Shown: positions 9,117 to 17,898 of the stretch, piece by piece
Position numbering within the stretch: position 1 is the first letter of the stretch
Layout: every line of letters starts with the position of its first letter
Assembly: GCF_001598215.1 (NCBI RefSeq)
Contig: NZ_BCXJ01000002.1
Coordinates: 496,001-560,000, forward strand
Length of the DNA: 64,000 nt
Direction of reading: 5' to 3'
From: Shouchella clausii
GTDB taxonomy: Bacteria; Bacillota; Bacilli; Bacillales; Bacillaceae_D
Made by a program: the position numbers and the translations under genes
Notes under the pieces: generated by a model
The model's input: the letters and a program-made list of their open reading frames with translations, nothing else
What the model was told of the DNA's origin: nothing
The model's database searches: none

Positions 9117-9812
9117 TTATGCTGATAAATGGTCGAGCATCAACATCACTTGTTTAGCAGAATTGACAGCTGATTTTTCTAAAAATGTATCGTATGACAT
9201 CTTTGCGTCTTGGCCTGCCACGTCAGACAATGCCCGGATAATAACAAATCGCGTCTGGAATTGGTGGCATACTTGAGCGATCGCGCCTGCTTCCATTTCT
9301 GCACAATAAGCAGTAGGAAATAACGTTTTGACCTCGTTTACACGCGTTTCTTCCCCCATAAAGGAATCCCCTGTCACAATAAGCCCCTCTTCTGAATGGA
9401 AACCTACTTTTTGGGCGGCTGTTTTCGCTGCTGCAATTAAGGTCGCATCTGGCAAATACGCTGGCACCATCCCAGGAACTTGTCCATATTCATAACCAAA
9501 CACAGTTGCGTCGACATCGTGGTAACGCACTTCCGTTGAAATGACAAGATCGCCAACAGCCATATTTGCGTTGAGCCCTCCGGCTACGCCAGTATTGATA
9601 ATGGCATCAGGTTGAAACCGATCATTCAATAGCGTTGTTGCTAGTGCGGCGTTCACTTTTCCAATTCCACACCGTGTTAAGACTACTTCCACAGCGCCAA
9701 TTTGGCCTTCTGTAAATTCACAATTGGCAATCGTTGTCACTACGCGGTTTTCCATTTTATCTCGTAAATAGTTGACTTCTTCTTCCATTGCGCCAATGAT
9801 ACCGATTTTCAC
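9117..9812 (-). CDS. mtnN: 5'-methylthioadenosine/S-adenosylhomocysteine nucleosidase
   Basis: Hydrolyses methylthioadenosine and S-adenosylhomocysteine to adenine and the thiosugar, clearing inhibitory by-products of SAM-dependent reactions. It has 231 residues, as in B. subtilis. Visible motifs are [10 protein letters not shown] at the N-terminus, TGVAGGLN, the substrate-binding region [12 protein letters not shown], and [10 protein letters not shown] with the catalytic Asp. I set the start at GTG 9812, where AAGGGA lies nine bases upstream; a longer frame to 9881 would add an unrelated N-terminus. The methionine-salvage partners that flank it in B. subtilis (yrrT, mccAB) are absent here. 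Confidence 0.92.
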   Translation of the reverse strand: MKIGIIGAMEEEVNYLRDKMENRVVTTIANCEFTEGQIGAVEVVLTRCGIGKVNAALATTLLNDRFQPDAIINTGVAGGLNANMAVGDLVISTEVRYHDVDATVFGYEYGQVPGMVPAYLPDATLIAAAKTAAQKVGFHSEEGLIVTGDSFMGEETRVNEVKTLFPTAYCAEMEAGAIAQVCHQFQTRFVIIRALSDVAGQDAKMSYDTFLEKSAVNSAKQVMLMLDHLSA

Positions 9813-9887
9813 ATCCACTCTTCCCTTCTGTTGGACAATTCCTTTTCCAGTATACACACCTTTAAACAAGATTTCACACATAAAATT

Positions 9888-9919
9888 GAAAAAAACCAGC
9901 TGGCAATGCCTGCTGGTTC
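9888..9919 (-). terminator. Terminator of ku
   Basis: Read leftward, AACCAGC and GCTGGTT form a stem followed by a run of T residues, between the ku stop codon and the mtnN start. Confidence 0.7.
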
Positions 9920-9969
9920 AGCCTGTCGCTTTCTTTTTCTTGATTGACAAGTGTTTTCGATCCGCCTGG

Positions 9970-10806
9970 TTATGCGTTTTTCTTTGTTGCTGTTTTTCGT
10001 TTTGATGCAGCCGCTTTTTTCCGTTTCGGCTTTGTCCGCTCTAGTGACGCCTCTAGCGCCGACATTAAATCGGTCACATTCGTGTCGCGTTCGGCTTCTT
10101 TTGGCTCTGAGACAACCATTTTGTTTCCTTGCTTTTTTTGCTCAATTAGATTAAAGAGCTGTTCCCGGTACTCATCCGTGTAAGATTCTGGGTCAAATTC
10201 ACTGGTAAGCTGGTCAATCAAGAGCAATGCGGTCTTTAGTTCTTTTTCCTCTACTTTTGGCTCTTCTGGCAAATTCGGGACATCAGCAAGCTTCCGCACC
10301 TCATCTGGAAAATAAATCGTCTCCATCATTAAGGCATTGCCGTACGTGCGGACAATCGCCAAATGTTCTTTCGCGCGAATAATGATTTTACCTATGCCGA
10401 TTTTTTTAGAATCGGCAAGCGCCCTTTGCAATAGTGCATACGCTTTCGAGCCACCATCACCTGGCGCTAAGAAATAAGAACGGTCAAAATAAATCGGATC
10501 AACTTCTTCCAACTGGACAAAATCAAGAATTTGCACCGCTTTGTCTTCATTGTCTTTTCGAAACTGCTCAAGTTCTTCTGCTTCGACGACAACAAATTTA
10601 TTTTTCGCGTATTCGTATGCTTTGACAATATCTTCTGCTTCCACTGCTTCCTCACAGTTGCGACATTTTTTCTCATAAGAGATTGGCGTATGGCACTTTT
10701 TATGGAGCTGACGCATTTTGATGTCTTTGTTTTCGGTTGCCGTGTGCAGCTTAACAGGAATATGAACTAGCCCGAACTGGATGCTGCCTTTCCATACTGT
10801 ATGCAT
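9970..10806 (-). CDS. ku: Ku, DNA-end-binding protein of non-homologous end joining
   Basis: A 278-residue bacterial Ku homodimer subunit that encircles double-strand ends and recruits LigD. The N-terminus MHTVWKGSIQFGLVHIPV and the central ring domain with GIGKIIIRAKEHL are typical. A zinc-binding-like CHTPISYEKKCRNC segment lies near residues 38-51. The C-terminal tail is lysine-rich (KPKRKKAAASKRK), as in Ku proteins with a basic extension. It is divergent from ligD, with 87 bases between the start codons. GAGGTGA precedes the ATG. In B. subtilis ykoV/ykoU act in spores; no clear forespore promoter was found here. Confidence 0.93.
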   Translation of the reverse strand: MHTVWKGSIQFGLVHIPVKLHTATENKDIKMRQLHKKCHTPISYEKKCRNCEEAVEAEDIVKAYEYAKNKFVVVEAEELEQFRKDNEDKAVQILDFVQLEEVDPIYFDRSYFLAPGDGGSKAYALLQRALADSKKIGIGKIIIRAKEHLAIVRTYGNALMMETIYFPDEVRKLADVPNLPEEPKVEEKELKTALLLIDQLTSEFDPESYTDEYREQLFNLIEQKKQGNKMVVSEPKEAERDTNVTDLMSALEASLERTKPKRKKAAASKRKTATKKNA

Positions 10807-10893
10807 GATTTCACCTCACTCTTACTATACGGCGCAATCGCCATTAATATCACAGGAAAGGTTTGGTTACTCTATAGCTAGGAGGTGGCGCCA

Positions 10894-12720
10894 ATGAAAC
10901 CAATGAAACTGACGGAGACAACCGCATTTCCTAAGTCAACAGGCTGGATCGGGGAGCCTAAATACGACGGCTATCGTTGCCTTGTCTCCATCACAGACAC
11001 TAGCATTGAGCTAATAAGCCGTAACGGGCGTTTGCTAAACCACGCTTTCCCTGAAGTCGTAAGTGCTTTCGAAGAAAGGCGAACAAGACTTTCTGGCAAG
11101 TTGCCGATCGTATTGGACGGAGAGCTTGTTTGCTTGCTGGATGGCTATGCAAGCCATTTTCCTGCCGTACAAACACGTTCGCGCATGAGCAACGTTCATG
11201 TGATCGAAAAGGAAATGTTAAGCAGGCCTTGCCAATGGATTGCCTTTGACCTACTCAACCAACCTAACATTCCTTATCGAGAAAGACGCAAACAGTTGTT
11301 GTCCTTCTGCAAACGCGCCGATATTCCCGTTCTCTCTCCATTAGGTGCTGTCCCGACACTGGGTGTGATTGAGTCGACAACCGCTATTCAAGATCTCCTT
11401 ACAACTGTTAAACGTTATAATGGCGAAGGGATTGTCCTAAAAAAACAGCTAAGCCCTTACAGTCAAAATGTCCGTTCAAAGGATTGGCTAAAGCTGAAAC
11501 ATTACCGATTTGTGCCTGTTCTTGTCACATTTTATGATGCAACGAATGGTTATTTTCATGGCAGCGTTTATCACCAACAAGGGGAATTAACGGAAGTCGC
11601 TATTTTTAAGCACGGCCTTTCGCCAGACGATGCCAAGACGTTAGCCGATTTTTTTCGAACAAAAGGAACAACTGAAAAAAATGGGTTTCGCCTCGCTCCG
11701 TCAATCGTCGTTGAGCTCGCTTGTATTGGCTTTTCCGGTGGACAGCTCCGTGAAGTCTCCTTTGCCCGCTTTTTGCATCATGCTGATCCAGACGACATCA
11801 CCATGGCCACACTGTTCCATGGACTGTATCCATTGCCAGACATTGTAGAGACGACAAGTTTAGATAAACCGTTATGGGAACAAGTCACAAAAGCCGATTA
11901 CCTTCATTATTTGCAAGCTGTTATGCCTTTTATGCTTCCTTTTTTATATCAACGAGCGCTTACTGTTATTCGTTATCCCCATGGGACGTTTGCAAACGAA
12001 CGTTTTTACCAGAAGCATATTCCAAGTTATGCGCCTGCTTATGTCAGCTCAGCTTGGTTAGAAGACATTTGTTATATTCTTTGCAACAATCCAGAAACGC
12101 TCATATGGCTCGGAAACCAACTGGCGTTGGAACTCCATATTCCGTTTCAAACCATCGAATCAAACAAACCAGACGAAATTGTCTTTGATCTCGATCCACC
12201 AAGCCAAGATCAGTTTGGCCTTGCCCAGGAAGCAGCACTTGACATGAAACAAATTTTCACCCGGTTTCAACTCCCCTTTTTCTGTAAAACGACTGGTGGG
12301 AAAGGATTGCAAGTTCACATTCCATTGGAAAAACAGGCTCTTACTTATGAGGAAACAGGCCGCTTCATGAAATTTGTCGCCGACTTTCTCTGCCAACAAA
12401 AACCAGGCAAGTATACGACGGAACGGCTCAAAAAAAAGCGCCGTAACCGTCTCTATATCGATTACGTTCAGCACGCTTATAACAAAACGGTCATTGCTCC
12501 ATACTCCATGAGAGAGACCGGCTTTGCCGCCGTTCCTTTACGGGAAGATGAATTAGCATCGCCAACCCTTTCGCCTCAGCAATTTTCACACGTTGATGTG
12601 CTTAGACGCATCCAACAACTTGAAAACCCTTTTGTTGGCTATGAGCGAGAACGAGTAAGCAAAGAACGCTTTTTCAAATTGCTTAATGAGATTGGTGTAC
12701 AGCAAAAAACGGATGCATGA
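10894..12720 (+). CDS. ligD: ATP-dependent DNA ligase LigD with polymerase domain
   Basis: Seals and fills ends held by Ku. The 608 residues have the order ligase then polymerase, as in B. subtilis LigD, without a phosphoesterase domain. The ligase nucleophile is Lys23 in EPKYDGYR, with DGELVCL and GEGIVLK further on. The C-terminal primase-like polymerase carries the metal-binding pair in FDLDPP (near D432 and D434) and KTTGGKGLQVHIP. I chose ATG 10894, with AGGAGGT about six bases upstream; a GTG at 10885 lies inside that binding site. The stop codon lies inside a palindrome that also terminates leftward transcription. Confidence 0.93.
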   Translation: MKPMKLTETTAFPKSTGWIGEPKYDGYRCLVSITDTSIELISRNGRLLNHAFPEVVSAFEERRTRLSGKLPIVLDGELVCLLDGYASHFPAVQTRSRMSNVHVIEKEMLSRPCQWIAFDLLNQPNIPYRERRKQLLSFCKRADIPVLSPLGAVPTLGVIESTTAIQDLLTTVKRYNGEGIVLKKQLSPYSQNVRSKDWLKLKHYRFVPVLVTFYDATNGYFHGSVYHQQGELTEVAIFKHGLSPDDAKTLADFFRTKGTTEKNGFRLAPSIVVELACIGFSGGQLREVSFARFLHHADPDDITMATLFHGLYPLPDIVETTSLDKPLWEQVTKADYLHYLQAVMPFMLPFLYQRALTVIRYPHGTFANERFYQKHIPSYAPAYVSSAWLEDICYILCNNPETLIWLGNQLALELHIPFQTIESNKPDEIVFDLDPPSQDQFGLAQEAALDMKQIFTRFQLPFFCKTTGGKGLQVHIPLEKQALTYEETGRFMKFVADFLCQQKPGKYTTERLKKKRRNRLYIDYVQHAYNKTVIAPYSMRETGFAAVPLREDELASPTLSPQQFSHVDVLRRIQQLENPFVGYERERVSKERFFKLLNEIGVQQKTDA

Positions 12721-12730
12721 TGCATCCGTT
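12704..12730 (-). terminator. Terminator for leftward yrrS transcription, overlapping the ligD stop codon
   Basis: AACGGATGCAT and ATGCATCCGTT form a near-perfect palindrome centred on the ligD TGA. Read leftward it is followed by TTTTTT, so it should terminate the yrrS transcript; read rightward there is no T run. Confidence 0.65.
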
Positions 12731-12732
12731 CC

Positions 12733-12790
12733 AGACTGTAGACAAACGCTCGCCTGCACTCCTCGTCTGACAAACGTTTTCTATCAGTCT
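12733..12790 (-). repeat. Dispersed intergenic repeat, copy A (short form)
   Basis: A 58-bp element whose ends are inverted copies of one another (AGACTGTAGACAAACG at the left, CGTTTTCTATCAGTCT at the right). Read on the minus strand it matches copies B-D. It appears to be an internally deleted form: the sequence jumps from GGCGAG directly to CGTTTGTC, as expected from recombination between two GCGAG motifs. It lies 66 bases after the yrrS stop codon and before that gene's terminator. Confidence 0.75.
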
Positions 12791-12855
12791 GAGGGTGGTT
12801 GTAGACTGTTATTTATTCGGTCTACGCGAATCGTTGAGGTAGACGCTCCTTTTGC

Positions 12856-13479
12856 TTAGCGAGGATCTGTTGCTGATTCACTCGATGATACAACCGTCCA
12901 ACCAACACTGTCTTCCCATTGAAGGCGTACATCGTGATAGGTGCCTGTGCTGTTATCAAGCAACACACCCCGTGCACTTGTAGTGGAGCCACCATTTCCT
13001 AACCACATAAGCGTTGAATTCGATTCATTTAAACCTGTGGCCAAATAAAGGGCTGACTCCATTTCGTTCCAGTTTTGGCTTCCTCTTGTAAAATCATTTG
13101 GTGACGGATTTTCCTGTTGCGTAGGAACAGTATCGCCCTCTGTTTCTTCCGTTTCTTCGTCTTCTGTTTGTTCTTCTTCGTCGTTTTCCTCACTGCTATT
13201 TTCGTCTTCATTATTTTCTTCTTCGGAAGCATCGCTGTCGCTGTCGCCATCATCATTGGCTGCTGTACTTCCTTCTTCATCGCCTTCTTCAATCGTTTGG
13301 CCATCTCCTGATTGACCTGAGCTGCTTTCTTGTTCATCCACAGCAGCTTGATCCGAACTAAACCAATTTACTGCAAGGTTGCCACCAAGAAAGAGGATCA
13401 GCACAGTAACGATGATAATAGCAATGTTTAAGATTCGATTAATGCGTTTATTTCTGCGATATTCAGATCGCCGTCCCAT
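12856..13479 (-). CDS. yrrS: YrrS-like DUF1510 membrane-anchored protein
   Basis: A 207-residue protein with a basic cytoplasmic N-terminus (MGRRSEYRRNKRINR), one membrane segment (ILNIAIIIVTVLILFLGGN), a long Asp/Glu/Ser-rich linker and a C-terminal globular domain after about residue 130. This is the layout of the DUF1510/YrrS family, which follows greA in Bacillus. The start ATG 13479 has GAGGAGG upstream; an upstream ATG at 13500 overlaps that site. The function is unknown. B. subtilis has pbpI next to it; here ligD lies convergent instead. Confidence 0.8.
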   Translation of the reverse strand: MGRRSEYRRNKRINRILNIAIIIVTVLILFLGGNLAVNWFSSDQAAVDEQESSSGQSGDGQTIEEGDEEGSTAANDDGDSDSDASEEENNEDENSSEENDEEEQTEDEETEETEGDTVPTQQENPSPNDFTRGSQNWNEMESALYLATGLNESNSTLMWLGNGGSTTSARGVLLDNSTGTYHDVRLQWEDSVGWTVVSSSESATDPR

Positions 13480-13576
13480 CAAATAACCTCCTCTTTCCAA
13501 CGTTCTTTTTCCATTATAGCTTGTTTCAGTTGAACTTCAACCTTCCTTTTGTCGGAGATTCACGAAAAATCATGTG

Positions 13577-13616
13577 AAAAAAAATGGTCCTCTTGTTACA
13601 ATTGCAACAAGAGGAC
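13577..13616 (-). terminator. Terminator of greA
   Basis: GTCCTCTTGTT pairs with AACAAGAGGAC around an 8-base loop, followed in the leftward direction by a T run interrupted by one A. Confidence 0.85.
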
Positions 13617-13625
13617 TCCTTATAT

Positions 13626-14102
13626 CTAGCGGATTTCAAGGATTTCGACTTCCATTTCCCCGCCTGGCGTATTAACAACAACACGGTCATTAACTGTTTT
13701 ACCTAACAAACTTTGCGCCATCGGAGAGTCATTTGAAATTTTTCCCTCAAAAGGATCTGACTCCGCTGAACCGACAATCGTGTATTCTTCTTCCTCCCCA
13801 TCAGGTAATTCCATTAAGCGGACCGTTTTTCCTAATGAAACAACATTGCCATCTACTTTTTCATTTTCAATCATGACCGCATTGCGAATCATTTTTTCCA
13901 GTTGGGCAATCCGGCCTTCAACAAATGCCTGGTCTTCTTTGGCAGAATCATACTCGGAGTTCTCCGACAGATCACCAAAGCTACGGGCGACTTTTATACG
14001 TTCAACGACTTCTTTACGTCGTGTTGTAATCAAATAATGTAGTTCTTCTTCAAGTTTTTTCTTGCCTTCTGCGGTCATGTAATGTTTTTTCTCTTCTGAC
14101 AT
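13626..14102 (-). CDS. greA: Transcription elongation factor GreA
   Basis: Rescues backtracked RNA polymerase by stimulating transcript cleavage. At 158 residues it has the full length of the family. The N-terminal coiled coil ([12 protein letters not shown] ... [24 protein letters not shown]) carries the acidic tip residues in [10 protein letters not shown]. The C-terminal FKBP-like domain follows ([13 protein letters not shown]). The start ATG 14102 has GAGGAG upstream; a GTG at 14111 overlaps the binding site. It lies in the order udk-greA-yrrS, as in B. subtilis. Confidence 0.95.
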   Translation of the reverse strand: MSEEKKHYMTAEGKKKLEEELHYLITTRRKEVVERIKVARSFGDLSENSEYDSAKEDQAFVEGRIAQLEKMIRNAVMIENEKVDGNVVSLGKTVRLMELPDGEEEEYTIVGSAESDPFEGKISNDSPMAQSLLGKTVNDRVVVNTPGGEMEVEILEIR

Positions 14103-14154
14103 GCTATTCACTCCTCATTAATATATACAAAAGGACGGTTGGGACTGGCTCTTT

Positions 14155-14799
14155 TTAAGCATCCAACTTCTTTTGTTCAATAATTGTGCGAATTTTTGTT
14201 GCCATCAAATCGATCGCGACTTTGTTTTGCCCGCCTTCTGGGATAATTAAATCGGCATAACGTTTTGTCGGCTCCACAAACTGTAAATGCATGGGCCTCA
14301 CGACCGAAGTATATTGGTCAATGACTGAATCAATTGACCGTCCGCGCTCCTTTGTATCGCGAACAAGCCTACGAATGATGCGGATATCAGGATCCGTGTC
14401 GACAAACACCTTTATATCCATCATGCTTCGTAAACGTTCGTCTTCGAGAATCAAAATTCCTTCTAGGATAATGACATCTTTCGGCTCAATTTTTGTAACC
14501 GTTTTTGCGCGTGTATGATTGGCATAATCGTAGGAAGGCTTAAAAATCGGCGACCGATCTGCCAGTTGCATAAGATGAGCATAAAGAAGCTCATTGTCAA
14601 ATGAAAGCGGATGGTCGTAATTCGTTTTTAAACGCTCTTCAAATGTGAGATGATCTTGATTTTTATAATATGCATCTTGCTCAATCAAGACAATGGATGA
14701 CTGGCTGAACTGCTTAAATATTTCTTTGGCGACAGTTGTCTTGCCAGATCCGGTACCGCCAGCCACGCCAATGATCACTGGCCTCGTGCTTGATTCCAT
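14155..14799 (-). CDS. udk: Uridine kinase
   Basis: Phosphorylates uridine and cytidine to UMP and CMP in pyrimidine salvage. The 214-residue protein has the P-loop GGTGSGKTT near residues 14-22, the NYDHPLSFD substrate loop and the lid region [12 protein letters not shown]. The gene follows trmR by 24 bases. In B. subtilis trhP1 and trhP2 lie between trmR and udk; both are missing here. Confidence 0.95.
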   Translation of the reverse strand: MESSTRPVIIGVAGGTGSGKTTVAKEIFKQFSQSSIVLIEQDAYYKNQDHLTFEERLKTNYDHPLSFDNELLYAHLMQLADRSPIFKPSYDYANHTRAKTVTKIEPKDVIILEGILILEDERLRSMMDIKVFVDTDPDIRIIRRLVRDTKERGRSIDSVIDQYTSVVRPMHLQFVEPTKRYADLIIPEGGQNKVAIDLMATKIRTIIEQKKLDA

Positions 14800-14823
14800 T
14801 CGTCTTCCTCTCCTATGTTGCTG

Positions 14824-15474
14824 TTAAGTTTGTATCTTCATGCTGCACGCAATCCCATCGCCGATCGGCAAAATGCGCGTAGTAAATTGCGGATGGTTGC
14901 ACAGCCATTCATTGTAGCGTTTGATTTTGATCGCAAGCTTGCGCAAACGTTTTGGTTGCGAAGACAAGTCTTCTTTTGCGACAAGGCCCCTAAACAAAAT
15001 ATTGTCACTGATCACAAGCCCCGAATCTGCTAACTTCGGCGTGTACAATTCAAAAAATGTTTGGTATTGCCCTTTTGCAGCATCAATAAATAATACATCA
15101 AATGGAGTGGAATGTACAATGAGATCAACTGCATTGGTAGCATCCCCATGGATAAGGTGAATCCGGTCTTGCAAGCCAGCGCGCTGTATGTAAGCCTGTG
15201 CTTGATGGAAGCGAACATCATCCCGTTCGATTGTCGTAATCTGTGTTTGCGGAAGCGCTTCCGCCATTCGAATAGCCGAATAGCCAATTGCTGTTCCAAT
15301 TTCCAAAATTGTTTTTGGCTGTTTGGCGACAAGCAGCAAAAGCATGGCTTCCAGTGCCGCTAGTTCCATAATCGGCACATGGTTTTCCTTTGCATACTGC
15401 TCCATTTCCATAACAAGCGGTGAACGCTTCGGTAGCAGCGACGTTACATAGGCATGTATTTCTTGGTTCATCAT
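14824..15474 (-). CDS. trmR: tRNA 5-hydroxyuridine methyltransferase TrmR (YrrM)
   Basis: A family 3 O-methyltransferase of 216 residues. By homology to B. subtilis YrrM/TrmR it converts 5-hydroxyuridine-34 in tRNA to 5-methoxyuridine using SAM. The SAM-binding glycine motif is ILEIGTAIGYSA, followed by TIERDD and the metal/substrate site LFIDAAKGQY. The start ATG 15474 has AAAGGA upstream (an ATG three bases later is equally possible). An N-terminal extension in the open frame has no binding site. The hydroxylating enzymes TrhP1/P2 are not adjacent, so the substrate must come from genes elsewhere. Confidence 0.85.
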   Translation of the reverse strand: MMNQEIHAYVTSLLPKRSPLVMEMEQYAKENHVPIMELAALEAMLLLLVAKQPKTILEIGTAIGYSAIRMAEALPQTQITTIERDDVRFHQAQAYIQRAGLQDRIHLIHGDATNAVDLIVHSTPFDVLFIDAAKGQYQTFFELYTPKLADSGLVISDNILFRGLVAKEDLSSQPKRLRKLAIKIKRYNEWLCNHPQFTTRILPIGDGIACSMKIQT

Positions 15475-15527
15475 GTTTAAGCCATTCCTTTGCAATGAAA
15501 AAAGCAAGGGAGGCTAGGCTCCCCGCC

Positions 15528-16667
15528 CTACTCATTATTTTCTGCTTCTTCCCATTCATGACGGTATGCATCACGTGCTTCTAGATGCTTGTTGTAATCT
15601 TCATTATAGATAATCTCGCCATTGTAACGGGCATAAAAATAAAGGTAATCGGTGTCATTCGGGTCAGCAGCAGCCACAAGTGATTGCTCCCGAACTGTAG
15701 CAATCGGCCCTGGCGGCAACCCTTCATATCGATACGTATTATACGGTGAATCGATGTCAAGGTCATCATAAGTTGTCATATAAATATGCTCGCCTTGGGC
15801 GTATGCAACGGTTGGGTCGACTTGCAGCTTCATATTTTGCTCTAACCGGTTATGAAGGACGCCAGAAATTTCAAAGCGGTCTGGTGCCTCTTTTGCTTCC
15901 CGTTCAATAATGGATCCAAGCGTCAGCAGTTCATGGAATGTGTATTCGCTGCTTTCAATCAAGTCGGTATTGTTTTGATAAACTTGCTCCATTTGGTCAA
16001 GCATCGCTTCAATGACCGTTTTTACAGGAGGCTGTTCCTCTTCAAATGGATAGCTAGCGGGGAACAAGTAGCCTTCCAGTGGGTGATGGATCTCTTCGTT
16101 CAAAATTTCATCTGTCAGCATGTCATAGTTGTCGATAAGCTCTTCGACATATTCTTCATCATCCATAATTGCCATTACTTCTTCTTGGGATGTTCCAGTA
16201 AACTCGGCAAGCCTTTCGCTTAAGCTCGCTAAGTTAAAGCCTTCAGGAATAGTAATTGTCGAGGCAGCCTCAGCCACGACTCGGCCATCTTTTAAACTTG
16301 CAATAAGCTCATCCATGTCCATTGATGTGTTTAATGTATACGTCCCTGCTTGGAAATCCGATTCATTTTTATAACGAGCGTAATAACGGAAAAACGTCGC
16401 ATTGCGGATTAATCCTTCTTCTTCTAGAATTTCCGCAATTCCGCTTGTCGAAGTTCCGACAGGAATCGTTACTTCTATATCGGTGCCTTCCCCTTCTTCG
16501 TCCATTGGTTTTAAAGCATTTGTTAAGTAAAAATAACTGAATATGCCGGTTGCCAAAATCACGGCAAACAGAATCAAAACACAAATAAACACAATCTTAC
16601 GGACGGTTTTGGCTTGGGATGCACGTTCCTGATAAAGCTCTGAATGCTGTTTCGGTTGCTTTGTCAT
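15528..16667 (-). CDS. mltG: Endolytic peptidoglycan transglycosylase MltG
   Basis: A YceG-like membrane protein that cuts nascent glycan strands near peptidoglycan synthases. At 379 residues it has one N-terminal membrane segment (IVFICVLILFAVILATGIFSY), a LysM-like domain around residues 60-130 and the catalytic domain with the Glu in GSIIEREA. The C-terminal motif YNTYRYEGLPPGPI is typical. AAGGAGG precedes the ATG. Confidence 0.92.
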   Translation of the reverse strand: MTKQPKQHSELYQERASQAKTVRKIVFICVLILFAVILATGIFSYFYLTNALKPMDEEGEGTDIEVTIPVGTSTSGIAEILEEEGLIRNATFFRYYARYKNESDFQAGTYTLNTSMDMDELIASLKDGRVVAEAASTITIPEGFNLASLSERLAEFTGTSQEEVMAIMDDEEYVEELIDNYDMLTDEILNEEIHHPLEGYLFPASYPFEEEQPPVKTVIEAMLDQMEQVYQNNTDLIESSEYTFHELLTLGSIIEREAKEAPDRFEISGVLHNRLEQNMKLQVDPTVAYAQGEHIYMTTYDDLDIDSPYNTYRYEGLPPGPIATVREQSLVAAADPNDTDYLYFYARYNGEIIYNEDYNKHLEARDAYRHEWEEAENNE

Positions 16668-16762
16668 TTATTGCCTCCTTACCCGTCCCATTATACTACA
16701 AAAAATGCTAAAGTCATCCTTTATCGCCTTCATTTTTACAGAATTCGCCCTTTATTCTAAAG

Positions 16763-16792
16763 CAAACCCGTGCCACATTCAGCACGGGTTTG
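16763..16792 (-). terminator. Terminator downstream of yrzB
   Basis: CAAACCCGTGC pairs with GCACGGGTTTG around an 8-base loop. The leftward T run is short, so strength is uncertain. The position matches the end of the alaS-to-yrzB operon. Confidence 0.65.
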
Positions 16793-16797
16793 TGGTT

Positions 16798-17085
16798 TTA
16801 CTCTTCCTCTTCAGAGAAGGTATTGAGCATTTCTTCGATCATGTCCCATTCTTCGTCCGTCTCGACGGGGTAAAAGGAAATGTCATTGTCTTCGTTTTGC
16901 TGTTCTTCATAGCGGAACGCAAACACTTCGACTTCCTCTTCCTCATCCTCTTCTTCCCCGACTGGAACGAGTACCATATAAGACTTTTCTGTTTCGTCGA
17001 CTGTAAAACGGAACAATTCATCAAACAAATGTTCCGTGCCATTCTCGTCTGGAATGACAAAACGCTCTTTTTCTTCTTGAGCCAT
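16798..17085 (-). CDS. yrzB: DUF1292 acidic protein YrzB
   Basis: A 95-residue highly acidic protein with the DUF1292 pattern: a short beta-rich core (FVIPDENGTEHLFDELFRF, then YMVLVPV) followed by Glu-rich stretches. It lies between ruvX and mltG, as in B. subtilis. The function is not known. The start ATG 17085 has GAGGG upstream. Confidence 0.85.
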   Translation of the reverse strand: MAQEEKERFVIPDENGTEHLFDELFRFTVDETEKSYMVLVPVGEEEDEEEEVEVFAFRYEEQQNEDNDISFYPVETDEEWDMIEEMLNTFSEEEE

Positions 17086-17117
17086 TCTTTTTCCCTCACT
17101 TTGCTAATTGGTTTGTT

Positions 17118-17546
17118 CTATGTCAGTGTGTGGCTTTGGCGGTCTAAATATCCTTGTAAAATGAAAACAGCAGCCATTTTGTCTACAGCTTTTTTGCGTT
17201 TTTTTCGACTTACATCCGCATCAATTAAAACGCGCTGAGCTGCGGCTGTTGTAAGGCGTTCATCCCATAAAACGGTCTGCACATTGCACCGTTGTTCAAG
17301 TGTTCGTGCAAATGTCTCACTTCGTGCGGCGCTTTCCCCAACCGTGCCGTTCATGTTTTTAGGATAACCAATCACTACTTTTTGAACGTCATTTTCTTTG
17401 ATCAGCTCAGCTAGTACTTCAACATCACGGTTTGGGTCGTCTTCAGATCGTTGGATCGTCGGCAGTCCTTGCGCTGTCCACCCGAACGCATCGCTAATGG
17501 CGACACCAATTGTCTTTGTCCCTACATCTAAGCCGATTGTTTTCAT
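17118..17546 (-). CDS. ruvX: Putative pre-16S rRNA nuclease / Holliday junction resolvase YqgF
   Basis: An RNase H-fold protein of 142 residues. The N-terminal strand carries the first acidic residue in [26 protein letters not shown] and [11 protein letters not shown] supply the others. The YqgF family is implicated in 16S rRNA 5'-end maturation; resolvase activity is an older proposal. Its ATG overlaps the stop of ireB by four bases, so the two are translationally coupled. Confidence 0.9.
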   Translation of the reverse strand: MKTIGLDVGTKTIGVAISDAFGWTAQGLPTIQRSEDDPNRDVEVLAELIKENDVQKVVIGYPKNMNGTVGESAARSETFARTLEQRCNVQTVLWDERLTTAAAQRVLIDADVSRKKRKKAVDKMAAVFILQGYLDRQSHTLT

Positions 17547-17815
17547 TTGTTTTCCTTGCCATGGGCCCGCAAATACGACTTCACAAGCGTTTCAATTAGC
17601 TCGTCTCGTTCTAATTTGCGGATTAGCGTGCGGGCATCTTTATGCCTAGGAATGTAGGCTGGATCACCAGACAACAGATAGCCGACAATTTGGTTAATCG
17701 GGTTGTACCCTTTTTCTTCAAGCGCATCATAAACAGACAAGAGCACTTCTTGGACATCTGCGTCAAAGGAATCATCATTGAAATTGAATTGCATCGTATT
17801 ATCCATTGAACTCAA
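17543..17815 (-). CDS. ireB: IreB family regulatory phosphoprotein (YrzL)
   Basis: A 90-residue UPF0297/IreB protein. In Enterococcus faecalis IreB is phosphorylated by the PASTA kinase IreK; in Bacillus the role is less clear. The family N-terminus [12 protein letters not shown] supports starting at TTG 17815, seven bases after GAGGTGA, rather than the internal ATG nine bases later. It lies between alaS and ruvX, the conserved Bacillota arrangement. Confidence 0.9.
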   Translation of the reverse strand: MSSMDNTMQFNFNDDSFDADVQEVLLSVYDALEEKGYNPINQIVGYLLSGDPAYIPRHKDARTLIRKLERDELIETLVKSYLRAHGKENK

Positions 17816-17898
17816 CTAGCTCTCACCTCTTTTAGCGTTCTTTAGACGAAATGCGCGTCGTTCTGTCGTCTGTCCTATTGTACAACAGAATCGACCGT

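Noticed and set aside
10823-10852. Sigma-G-like promoter (TGATAT-17-TATAGTA, minus strand) for ku.
   Set aside because: The predicted start would fall inside the ku ribosome binding site, and both boxes are weak matches.
12856-13479. Tandem-repeat or frameshift artefact in the acidic stretch of yrrS.
   Set aside because: The Asp/Glu/Ser-rich linker is expected for DUF1510 proteins and both flanking domains stay in frame.
16705-17238. Rightward 177-codon frame across yrzB and ruvX.
   Set aside because: It is antisense to two conserved genes with good binding sites, and the translation is low-complexity and Phe-rich.
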